NCBI GenBank assembly: GCA_025060395.1
Contig: JANXCC010000002.1
Span: 1 to 64,000, forward strand
From: Candidatus Bipolaricaulota bacterium
Lineage (GTDB): Bacteria; Bipolaricaulota; Bipolaricaulia; RBG-16-55-9; DRXL01
DNA: 64,000 bases
Direction of reading: 5' to 3'
Below, piece after piece: positions 26,587 through 33,337 of the stretch. The notes below the pieces were generated by a model. That model saw nothing but the letters and a program-made list of their open reading frames with translations, was not told where the DNA came from and ran no database searches. The stretch's first letter is position 1. Every line of letters starts with the position of its first letter. Position numbers and translations under genes: made by a program.

Positions 26587-26867
26587 TGGAAGAGGTTCTC
26601 ACACAGCCCGATGGGCCCTATATACCCGATGCGATGCAGCGGTACGCGCGGGCGATTGAGAAGACGCTCGCTGAGGTTCCCGTAGTCAACGGCGTGGTGA
26701 CGCTAGAAGCGCTGTGGATGGAGCTAGGGCTGCCGCGCGATCTCATCATCGAGGCCTTCGAGACGATGGAGATCAAGCTGCCGCCGCATGTGGAGCGCGT
26801 CATCGGGCCTAATGGACAGATCTTGGCTCAGCAGAAGAAATCCGAACAGACGGGCCCTCTCTCATGA
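26586..26867 (+). CDS. Small conserved-looking hypothetical protein
   Basis: 93 aa from ATG 26586, overlapping the stop of the DUF4139 gene (TGATG), with GGAGAT 6 nt upstream. Acidic, with predicted helices around KTLAEVPVVNGVVTLEALWMELGLP. No motif I recognise. Its stop overlaps the start of the phosphohexomutase gene (ATGA), a sign of coupled expression and of a real gene. Confidence 0.7.
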   Translation: MEEVLTQPDGPYIPDAMQRYARAIEKTLAEVPVVNGVVTLEALWMELGLPRDLIIEAFETMEIKLPPHVERVIGPNGQILAQQKKSEQTGPLS

Positions 26868-28336
26868 GCGCGATTCGCTTTGGCACGGACGGCTGGCGCG
26901 GGGTGATCGCCCGGGATTTCACGTTTGACAGTGTGGGGCGTGTCGCCGCTGCGATTGCTGAATATTTAAAGAGCCCACAGCGCCGCGCGTTAGAAGTCTA
27001 CAAAAAATGGGGCGTCGCCTATCGTCCCCCAGAGCGTGGCGTCGTCATTGGGTACGATACACGCTTTCTGTCCGAAGAGTTCGCAATCCACCTCGGCCGC
27101 GTCTTGCAGGACTTTGAAATCCCCGTTTGGATTGCACACGAACCCGTGCCCACCCCAGCGCTCTCCTACGCTGTTCATCATCATCAAGCAGCATTAGGTG
27201 TAATGGTGACGGCCAGCCACAACCCTCCAGAATACAACGGCATTAAGATTAAAGTTGAATACGCGAGCTCTGCGCCACCTAGTGTCACCCAGCTCATTGA
27301 GTCTCTTATTCCTGCAGAAGCGCCGACGCCAAAGACCCCGCTGAATGCTCTGAATTTTGTAGACTTCAAGAGCCCATATCTCATGCGCATTCGTCAACTG
27401 ATTGACGCTGATCTATTGCGTCAGAGCGATCTCTGCGTCGTGATTGACGCGATGTACGGGGCGGCGCGGGGCTACATTGCTGAGATCCTCAAAGAGTTAG
27501 GTGTAGAATTCCTCACGGTGCGTCATGGGGACAACCCGCGCTTTGGGGGAAAGAACCCTGAGCCCATCGCGAAGAATTTGGGTCCGCTGCGTGCCGTGAT
27601 CGCCAGCGAGAGACTCAAGAGATCGAAGAGCGCTAAGCGCTTGATCGGCGTTGTCACCGACGGCGACGGCGACCGAGTCGCCGCGATGGACGAGCTAGGC
27701 AACATCATAGATTCCCATCGCTGCTTCGCGTTGATTTTGAAGCATTTGCTAAAGAAGGGCTGGCGGGGGAAGGTCGTCAAGTCTTTTGCGCTCTCGGATA
27801 TGATCGACACGCTCGCGGTCAAGAACAACTTAGAGCTTGACGAAGTCCCCGTAGGGTTTAAGTATATCTGTGAAAAAATGGTGCGTGAGGACGTTCTGAT
27901 CGGGGGCGAAGAATCTGGGGGCATTGCGATCAAGCATCACATTCCTGAACGAGATGGGGTTTTGAATTCTCTGTTGCTGTGCGAGATCGCGGCGCAAGCG
28001 AACAAGCCCGTGAGCGAGATCGTGAACGATCTCTTGGCTGAAGTTGGGCCGCACTGGTATGACCGGCGCGACTTGCACTTAGAGAATCGCCTGGAGATTG
28101 TCGAGCGGGTGAAGCGTCGGCCACCGAAGCAGATCGCGGGCTTAGAAGTCATAAAAACAGAGATGCTCGACGGGGTGAAGCTGCGCTTCCCTCATGGATG
28201 GTTGCTATTGCGCGCCAGCGGGACAGAGCCATTGCTGAGACTCTATTGTGAGCTGGACTCGCTCAACAAGGTGCGCGAGGTCTTAGACGAAGCAGAGCGC
28301 TTCGCCAAAGGCGACGTGAGCTTGTGGGGGAAGTAG
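26864..28336 (+). CDS. Phosphoglucomutase/phosphomannomutase family protein
   Basis: 490 aa, alpha-D-phosphohexomutase family. FGTDGWRG at residues 6-13, catalytic phospho-Ser118 in VTASHNPPEYNG, metal loop VTDGDGDRVAAMD, sugar-binding GGEESGGI and phosphate-binding RASGTEPLLR. Interconverts hexose-1-P and hexose-6-P. This provides the G1P link between phosphoglucose isomerase (37.2 kb) and UDP-sugar synthesis (ugd, 12-13 kb). Full length. Confidence 0.94.
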   Translation: MSAIRFGTDGWRGVIARDFTFDSVGRVAAAIAEYLKSPQRRALEVYKKWGVAYRPPERGVVIGYDTRFLSEEFAIHLGRVLQDFEIPVWIAHEPVPTPALSYAVHHHQAALGVMVTASHNPPEYNGIKIKVEYASSAPPSVTQLIESLIPAEAPTPKTPLNALNFVDFKSPYLMRIRQLIDADLLRQSDLCVVIDAMYGAARGYIAEILKELGVEFLTVRHGDNPRFGGKNPEPIAKNLGPLRAVIASERLKRSKSAKRLIGVVTDGDGDRVAAMDELGNIIDSHRCFALILKHLLKKGWRGKVVKSFALSDMIDTLAVKNNLELDEVPVGFKYICEKMVREDVLIGGEESGGIAIKHHIPERDGVLNSLLLCEIAAQANKPVSEIVNDLLAEVGPHWYDRRDLHLENRLEIVERVKRRPPKQIAGLEVIKTEMLDGVKLRFPHGWLLLRASGTEPLLRLYCELDSLNKVREVLDEAERFAKGDVSLWGK

Positions 28337-28377
28337 CAACGGCCATCATAAAGCGCTTCGGAACAAATAGCTTTTCA

Positions 28378-28406
28378 TTGACAACGCTCAACCTAGTTGC
28401 TAAGCT
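28378..28406 (+). promoter_or_regulatory. Promoter of the BsuPI-type lipoprotein gene
   Basis: TTGACA (28378-28383), 17 nt, TAAGCT (28401-28406) preceded by TGC (extended -10). Nearly duplicated at 28940-28968. Confidence 0.7.
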
Positions 28407-28427
28407 GCGTCCAGAGGTGAGGAAGTG

Positions 28428-28943
28428 ATGAAGCGGCTAAGATTCTTCCTAGCTGGCTTGCTCGTCGGCTTCGTAGCGCTCACAGGCCTGGTGGGATGTG
28501 TGACGAACAGCAATCCCCAAGGGCTTCTGCTGTGGCTGGAGATGCCCTCGGAAGTGAGCGCCGGCGAGACCGTGCCCTTGACCCTGAAGATCAAAAATAT
28601 CAGTGCTCGGCTTATCGTTTTAGGCCATGCCCACCCTGCGTATAACTTCATCATCACAAGGTCCGACGGCACAGAAGTTTGGCGTTGGGCTACGGGTATT
28701 TTGGATATTCTCCTTGCGAAGTCGGTAGCTCCAGGAGAAGAGCTAAGTTTTATGGCGGAGTGGGATCAAAGAGAGCTTCAGGGGGATGAGCGCCACGGCC
28801 CTGTCGAGGGTGATCTTGTGACGCCGGGCACCTACTGGGTGCACGGGATCTTTCATGGTAATCTATTGGAGAAGGTCTATGGAGGCGGCGCAGAAGAGCT
28901 GAAGACGAAGCCTAAGCGGCTAGTTATTAAGCTGAGCGATTGA
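28428..28943 (+). CDS. Lipoprotein with BsuPI-like (proteinase-inhibitor) domain
   Basis: 171 aa. Lipobox at LTGLVGC (Cys about 25). LTLKIKNISARLIVL, YNFIITRSDGTEVWRWATG, APGEELSFMAEWDQ and PGTYWVHGIF are the PF12690 (BsuPI, intracellular proteinase inhibitor) strands. Start at ATG 28428 with GAGGTGAGG upstream; a GTG one codon earlier is possible. Lipid-anchored to a membrane. The neighbouring remains of a secreted S1 protease make a protective role thinkable but unproven. Confidence 0.85.
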   Translation: MKRLRFFLAGLLVGFVALTGLVGCVTNSNPQGLLLWLEMPSEVSAGETVPLTLKIKNISARLIVLGHAHPAYNFIITRSDGTEVWRWATGILDILLAKSVAPGEELSFMAEWDQRELQGDERHGPVEGDLVTPGTYWVHGIFHGNLLEKVYGGGAEELKTKPKRLVIKLSD

Positions 28944-28968
28944 CAATCCTAGGCGCAACTGCTAAGCT
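28940..28968 (+). promoter_or_regulatory. Promoter of the antitoxin pseudogene
   Basis: TTGACA (28940-28945), 17 nt, TAAGCT (28963-28968), 17 nt before ATG 28986 with SD GGAGGAG. The promoter is intact although the gene behind it is broken. It overlaps the stop codon of the lipoprotein gene. Confidence 0.65.
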
Positions 28969-28985
28969 GCTTGTGGAGGAGACTG

Positions 28986-29273
28986 ATGCCTAAAAAGATT
29001 ACGAGCACAAAGCTGCCAGAGAATATTCTTCAGGTGCTCGAAGAGATAAAAGAATGCGGTGAGCCATGGTGATCACAGAGCGGTCGCGGCCTATAGCTGT
29101 TCTGATAGAATTTGAGGGCTTTATGGCTTTGCAGGAGCGCCTGCGCGAGCTAGAGGAGTCTCCAGGTGCAGCAGATCGTTGCCCAGGGCCGGCAAGAGCA
29201 TGAGCAAGGCCGCACGCGTCGCATCAAGTCTTTGCGCGAGCTGCGCTTCGGCCCCCATAGCACGATTTATTGA
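28986..29273 (+). pseudogene. Phd/YefM-type antitoxin gene with two frame breaks
   Basis: Frame 1 gives MPKKITSTKLPENILQVLEE and stops at TGA 29070-29072. One base is missing at GAGCCATGG/TGATC; frame 2 then continues as VITERSRPIAVLIEF, FMALQERLRELEE, the classic Phd/YefM core, and would stop at 29203. At about 29160-29168 the original frame resumes as QQIVAQGRQEHEQGRTRR, ending at TGA 29271. The intact gene would be about 96 codons. No toxin (PIN, Doc or RelE) gene follows; instead a protease remnant begins at once. Antitoxin identity is from sequence pattern; loss of function is inferred. Confidence 0.8.
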
Positions 29274-29750
29274 AAACTATATCACGATGTTTTCTCTCTC
29301 TGGTGGGAGGACTGCAGATACAGTTTGGTTGGCCTGGTGCAAATTGCACCTTAGGGTTCGTCGCTGTCAGACAGGGCGTCGAGGGCTTTGTGACCAACTC
29401 GCACTGCACACATACCCAAGGTGTCGTCGACAATACAGAGTATCATCAACCAATAAGGCCTATAAATCCATGGGACATGAGCAATAGAGTCGGCCTTGAG
29501 ATTGCGGACCCACCGTTCTTCACAGGAGGGAATTGCCCTTCTGGTTATCGATGCCGCTATAGCGACAGCGCCTTCGTGCGGAGCCCTCATCCATCAGGCC
29601 CTTCTGTCACGCTCAACCGTGGGTACATAGCGCGCTTAGTTTCAATCGATTGGAACGGAAGAGATCTCTACCGAATCATAAGTGAAGTTGAAAATGTGCA
29701 TGAGGGGGAAAAATTGTTAACATGGTTGGGAGGGCATCGGGCAGGAAAAT
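29270..29750 (+). pseudogene. S1-family secreted serine protease, N-terminal/middle fragment
   Basis: From 29270, GGLQIQFGWPGANCTLGF, GFVTNSHCTHTQG (catalytic His) and RCRYSDSAFVRS (catalytic Asp) match streptogrisin-like S1 proteases. The signal peptide and prodomain are missing: the homology starts right where the antitoxin remnant ends. After VHEGEKL (about 29715) a frameshift is needed to reach VGRASG (29725-29742), equivalent to the family VGRTTG. The sequence then departs from the family. The Ser-bearing end lies 2 kb downstream (31814-32032). Confidence 0.78.
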
Positions 29751-29752
29751 TA

Positions 29753-30400
29753 TTAGAGTGTGCCGAGGAGGAAAAGAAGGAGGCTGTCTCCACCGCAGCA
29801 TTGGAAACAGTTTCCACTTTTTCTTCGACCCCAAACCTCGTCATTACGCTGCAGACGCCATCCGCAGAGATGGAGCAGCGTATACATCAGTTGGAAGAAG
29901 ACAAGCGACGAGGCTACGAAAATGTTGATGCTTTTGTCTCTGGAGAACTGCTTGGGCGAAAGCCGCGGCGAGCAAGAAGAACTGCTGAGAGTGCTTCGCA
30001 TTATAGCCGGAGGCGGATAGATCCTCCCCTGAGAGAGGATCTTATTGGACATTTGGTATTCCGGAGTGGACGAGTAGCCTGTTGCTTGCTGGATGTCCTT
30101 GTAGGTAAGTGGCTTCTGCGCGGCAAGCAGAGTGAGCAGAATCTCCTTCCAGGCTTGGTTCCTCTTCCGTGTTTTCGTTCCATCTTCAACCGGTGGTATA
30201 TCGTACTGATACAAGTCGATATCCAGCAGGTTGAGGAAGGCCCAGCGTGTCTTGAAGCGAACAGCACAAGGATTGATGTAGCCATGGAGAACCTTGTGCA
30301 CCGTAGGCAGTGAGAGCTTGCCGTACGAGGCCAAGTCTTCCGGCCGCAGCCCACGCTCGTTCATACCGACGCTGAAAGTTCTGGTCATCGGGAAGGCCAC
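29753..30400 (-). CDS. Putative HTH (XRE/winged-helix) protein inside the disrupted protease, C-terminal part doubtful
   Basis: 215 aa. The N-terminal 45 residues contain an XRE-like HTH (LASYGKLSLPTVHKVLHGY) and residues 85-130 a winged-helix-like stretch (LTYKDIQQATGYSSTPEYQM). The last 75 residues are low-complexity and could be non-coding read-through. It starts 24 nt after the zinc-ribbon gene, in the same direction, so the two may form an operon. No family assignment; the neighbouring S1 fragments show that it was probably inserted into another gene. Confidence 0.45.
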   Translation of the reverse strand: MAFPMTRTFSVGMNERGLRPEDLASYGKLSLPTVHKVLHGYINPCAVRFKTRWAFLNLLDIDLYQYDIPPVEDGTKTRKRNQAWKEILLTLLAAQKPLTYKDIQQATGYSSTPEYQMSNKILSQGRIYPPPAIMRSTLSSSSCSPRLSPKQFSRDKSINIFVASSLVFFQLMYTLLHLCGWRLQRNDEVWGRRKSGNCFQCCGGDSLLLFLLGTL

Positions 30401-30424
30401 TGACTTCGTAATTGAGGAACGCCT

Positions 30425-30958
30425 TTAGGTTTCGGGTGTAGGTTGGGGGAGTTGTTGGGGGTCTATTTGTTTAGGGTTCATTGAGGATATTTTTTTATGA
30501 GTATAGGCGCATTGTGGGGAGCAGAACTTTTGGGTGATGCGTTTAGGGGTGAATGGGGTACCGCAATGGGTGCAATTTTTTTCTTTGGTATATGTACGGT
30601 GTATACGGCCGAAGGATTTACGGCATTTGGCGCAGAGCAATCCTAGGCGATAGAGTTTAGAGCCGCAGTAGAGGCAATGGGTGTTTTTTGTGGGTGGTGA
30701 GGATTGAGTTATGAGGGAGATGATGCGGGAGCAGTAGGAGCGGGATTTTATGGCTTCTATGCCGGAGTTTTTCCATTCTTGGTATTTTTTTTGGGCGTAT
30801 CGTCTTAGGGAGATTTTGTAGGCTTCGTAGTAGCAGGTGATGGAGCAATATTTTTGTCGTGGGCAGGTGGGGGTGAACTCTTTGGTGCAGATGGCACAGG
30901 GTTTGGGTTTGAATCTTCGTTTTCTTATGGGTGTGGTATTCATGGTTTCGGCATTCAT
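30425..30958 (-). CDS. Zinc-ribbon/treble-clef protein of foreign character
   Basis: 177 aa from ATG 30958. Three Cys modules: CAICTKEF with QKYCSITC, CLYCGSKL with CAKC, and CTHCGTPF with QKFCSPQC; the first and third are near-repeats of the form CxxC-F-P-QKxC-S-xC. Rich in Lys, Ile and Thr, ending in a Pro/Gln tail. The coding strand is A/C-rich and the complementary (window plus) strand G/T-rich, unlike flanking genes, so recent transfer is likely. Perfect promoter with the ATG about 7 nt after the -10 box: leaderless. Probably binds nucleic acid; function unknown. Confidence 0.75.
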   Translation of the reverse strand: MNAETMNTTPIRKRRFKPKPCAICTKEFTPTCPRQKYCSITCYYEAYKISLRRYAQKKYQEWKNSGIEAIKSRSYCSRIISLITQSSPPTKNTHCLYCGSKLYRLGLLCAKCRKSFGRIHRTYTKEKNCTHCGTPFTPKRITQKFCSPQCAYTHKKISSMNPKQIDPQQLPQPTPET

Positions 30959-30964
30959 GCTTTT

Positions 30965-30993
30965 ACTATACCATATCTGCTGGGTATTGTCAA
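30965..30993 (-). promoter_or_regulatory. Strong promoter for the zinc-ribbon gene
   Basis: Minus strand TTGACA (30993-30988), 17 nt, TATAGT (30970-30965), then ATG at 30958 at the expected start point. Confidence 0.8.
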
Positions 30994-31179
30994 TGGTGCT
31001 GAGGAGTGGACCATGCGGTATTGTTTCTCCGAGAGGGTGTAGACGACTTTCGGCTTTTGCTGCACCTCCGTGGATGAAGTTCCCGGCGACCGACTCCCAC
31101 CGAAGCGAGCGCACCGGTGAGCGTGCTGGATGGCATTCTCCGCACTGCTCCTGTACTAGGCAGCGTGCAACGTACATCT

Positions 31180-31580
31180 ACTCTGCAGATACGGCTGTGC
31201 CGTACAATATAGAAAAGTTTCTTGGGGCTACAGTTGCTACGCGGACTGGGTGGCCGCAGCCTGGGGGGCGTGGAATCACGACAACAGTCAGGGTTATTAC
31301 AGCGGTCTTTCCAGCAATCTTAGCCAGAGTGGCTTTGTTTTACGTAAACGGTCCTAGCGGAACAATTACTCCGGTCCTTCGCGCTACAAGCACTCGTAAC
31401 GATGGCACTGATGCTGTCAAGAAGTTCCTCGTACGAAGCTACGATGCCAGCTACACCCTTGGTGGTAATGAGGAATTAATCTCGCTCACGTATAAAGTGA
31501 GACCCTTGCCAACTTGCCTTAAGAGTGACTCGCTCGCTTCGAGGAGGCTATCGACGCCGTGGGGGGCATCGAGCAACTGA
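31180..31580 (+). pseudogene. Fragment of an extracellular-type coding sequence
   Basis: An open frame reads PYNIEKFLGATVATRTG, ARVALFYVNGPSGTIT, VLRATSTRNDGTDAVKKF, SLTYKVRPLPTCL. Composition looks like a secreted beta-domain, but there is no start or signal here (the same frame further upstream is antisense to the zinc-ribbon gene). I do not recognise the family. It lies inside the disrupted protease locus. Confidence 0.4.
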
Positions 31581-31814
31581 AATTGCCGTCGATGGTAGGC
31601 TCGCTCGGGCGAATGATCCCGGCGTTCTCCGGGTCAGACAGTTCGAGCGAGCAGAGGAGCTGTAAAGAACTCATACGCTGATGGCTTACATCACCCTACT
31701 GTCGTCTATATCGACGATGAACCGTATGCCGTGGTGCGGGATCAACGCTGGCACTTGGGCAATGTCCGCGTCCTGGAGGTAAAACGCACCCTTCCTGGAC
31801 CGCCTATGCCTTAA
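31570..31814 (+). pseudogene. Frameshifted coding remnant
   Basis: One frame gives ATEIAVDGRLARANDPGV, VRQFERAEEL and stops; a second frame from about 31670 gives NSYADGLHHPTVVYIDDEP and HLGNVRVLEVKRTLPGPP, ending at TAA 31812. The two join naturally at EEL/KNSYADG if one frame change is allowed, so this is a small decayed gene. Family unknown. Confidence 0.35.
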
Positions 31815-32032
31815 GGGCCCGCGTGAACGTTGGTGCTCTTGGAGGGGACAGCGGTGCACCGGTCTTTAGGATCATCAATTCTCCAGCTCCCAATGACGTC
31901 ATACTCTATGGCATCCTCTGGGGAGGAGACCCGGCAGGAACCCAGTATTACATCTTCAGCAATATGGGATTCGTGCAAAGAGTTGATGAGCTGGGAACCC
32001 TACAGAACTGCCCTTCCCCATTCACGTGCTAG
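31814..32032 (+). pseudogene. S1-family serine protease, C-terminal fragment with catalytic Ser
   Basis: VNVGALGGDSGAPVFRI contains the GDSG nucleophile; DVILYGILWGGDPAGTQ and IFSNMGFVQRVDELGTL are the last strands and helix of the same S1 family as the fragment at 29270-29750. The stretch between VGRTTG and VNVG is absent, so the original gene was split and lost about 40-50 codons. Confidence 0.75.
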
Positions 32033-32071
32033 GGTGTGTAATGGAATCGTCATAGGAAGGGAGGTCAAACA

Positions 32072-32650
32072 ATGTTCAAGAGGTTCATGGTATTTGGGTC
32101 TCTCACGATGTTGGTGCTCAGCGGGTGTGATCTCTTGCAAAACCCAGACCCAGTGCCCCTGCCACCGCCTGGGACGACTTGCGAAGAGATCTCAGAAGAT
32201 CCTAATGACCCACGCCTGATGGATCTGAGACTAGCCCAGCGCGTCCCAGCCTATGGGGGGATGTTCTTCGATAATAATATTCTTTACGTCTATTTGACGG
32301 ATCTTGCTCAAGAGGAGGCAGTGAAGCAGGCAATCAGAGAGATATTTGGACCACGCTGGTTAGAGTTCCACACATATCCTGAGGAGATCCGAGTGCTGCA
32401 AGGGCAGTACAGCTACATGCAGCTCAAGACCTGGTATGAGTGCGTGAGGGACCAGATCCCAGCTATTCCAGGCGTAATAAGGACCGACCTTGACGAAAGG
32501 AGAAATCGAATCGCGATTGACATTGATATTGGCTTGCAGGCTAAGAGAAAACGACAAGTGATAGAAGCAGTAGAGACCATTCTGGAGAGATTAAGCATCC
32601 CACGAGAGGCAGTTATCATAGAATTCGAGCAACCCTCAGTATTTAAGTAA
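32072..32650 (+). CDS. Lipoprotein related to the prodomain of the S1 protease family
   Basis: 192 aa. SD GGGAGGT. Signal peptide with lipobox VLSGC (Cys about 19). C-terminal part: PGVIRTDLDERRNRIAIDID, then LSIPREAVIIEFEQP, the pattern that precedes GGLQIQF in full-length bacterial S1 proteases of this group. It stands alone, directly downstream of the protease C-terminal fragment. It might be a separate inhibitor-like prodomain or a relic of a duplicated protease. No enzyme motif. Confidence 0.7.
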   Translation: MFKRFMVFGSLTMLVLSGCDLLQNPDPVPLPPPGTTCEEISEDPNDPRLMDLRLAQRVPAYGGMFFDNNILYVYLTDLAQEEAVKQAIREIFGPRWLEFHTYPEEIRVLQGQYSYMQLKTWYECVRDQIPAIPGVIRTDLDERRNRIAIDIDIGLQAKRKRQVIEAVETILERLSIPREAVIIEFEQPSVFK

Positions 32651-32666
32651 GCACGTGGGGCAGGGT

Positions 32667-33335
32667 ATGCAAGTTTTTAGAGCACTAGGAGTGCTAAGTT
32701 TCAGTAGCATACTGTTCTTGCTCTCTGGGTGCTTGAGGCCTGGAACGCTAGAGCTGGGGCTTGAGATCACAAACGCCTCTATAGCTAGGCAACTCTGTGA
32801 TCTCAATCTCAACAGCTCTTATGAGTTAGCGATAACCTGGCGTGCCTATGGGGGAACGCCCCCGCTCACGGTTTGGATCTCTTATGAAACCCTAGATGGG
32901 CGAACACAAGCCTTCGGGCCTTTCCCCTGGCCGGAGCAAAATAGCTATACTTTGCTTGTTGATTCATACGAGGGCGAGTCCTTAGTCATCTATGCATTAG
33001 CTCAAGATACAGAAGGAGCTCGCATAGAAAGAAGACACCGTATCGCATTGAGGCCATGTGCTTCCTTACCCCCGATGAAGCCGATAATCACTATTATCCC
33101 TTCAGGTGGCACTGCTACTCAGGAGCAGATGGTTATCGAAGCTACTATGACTAATACCGTAGCAGCTCCGATATGGACCGGAGCTCTTGTAGCTACAGGC
33201 TGCACGGTGGAGCGCACCCAGCCAGATCTTCCTCTCTTGTTGGAACCTAACGCCTCTGTGAAGGTGCGCGTGAGCCTCCAGTGTCCTGAAAGGGGAGTAA
33301 GATGGAAGCTTCACGTTGTTGAAAAGCTTCCGTGA
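32667..33335 (+). CDS. Lipoprotein, unknown function
   Basis: 222 aa from ATG 32667 (a GTG at 32655 is in frame). Lipobox LFLLSGC. Mature part has two Ig-like beta-rich segments (ITWRAYGGTPPLTVWISYE; ATMTNTVAAPIWTGALVATG). It follows the prodomain-like lipoprotein by about 16 nt and is probably cotranscribed. No family recognised. Confidence 0.7.
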   Translation: MQVFRALGVLSFSSILFLLSGCLRPGTLELGLEITNASIARQLCDLNLNSSYELAITWRAYGGTPPLTVWISYETLDGRTQAFGPFPWPEQNSYTLLVDSYEGESLVIYALAQDTEGARIERRHRIALRPCASLPPMKPIITIIPSGGTATQEQMVIEATMTNTVAAPIWTGALVATGCTVERTQPDLPLLLEPNASVKVRVSLQCPERGVRWKLHVVEKLP

Positions 33336-33337
33336 AT

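Noticed and set aside
30837-31179. N-terminal half of a plus-strand ORF that continues to 31580
   Set aside because: It is antisense to the promoter and N-terminus of the zinc-ribbon gene and has hydrophobic filler sequence without SD; only the part after 31180 looks like a coding remnant.
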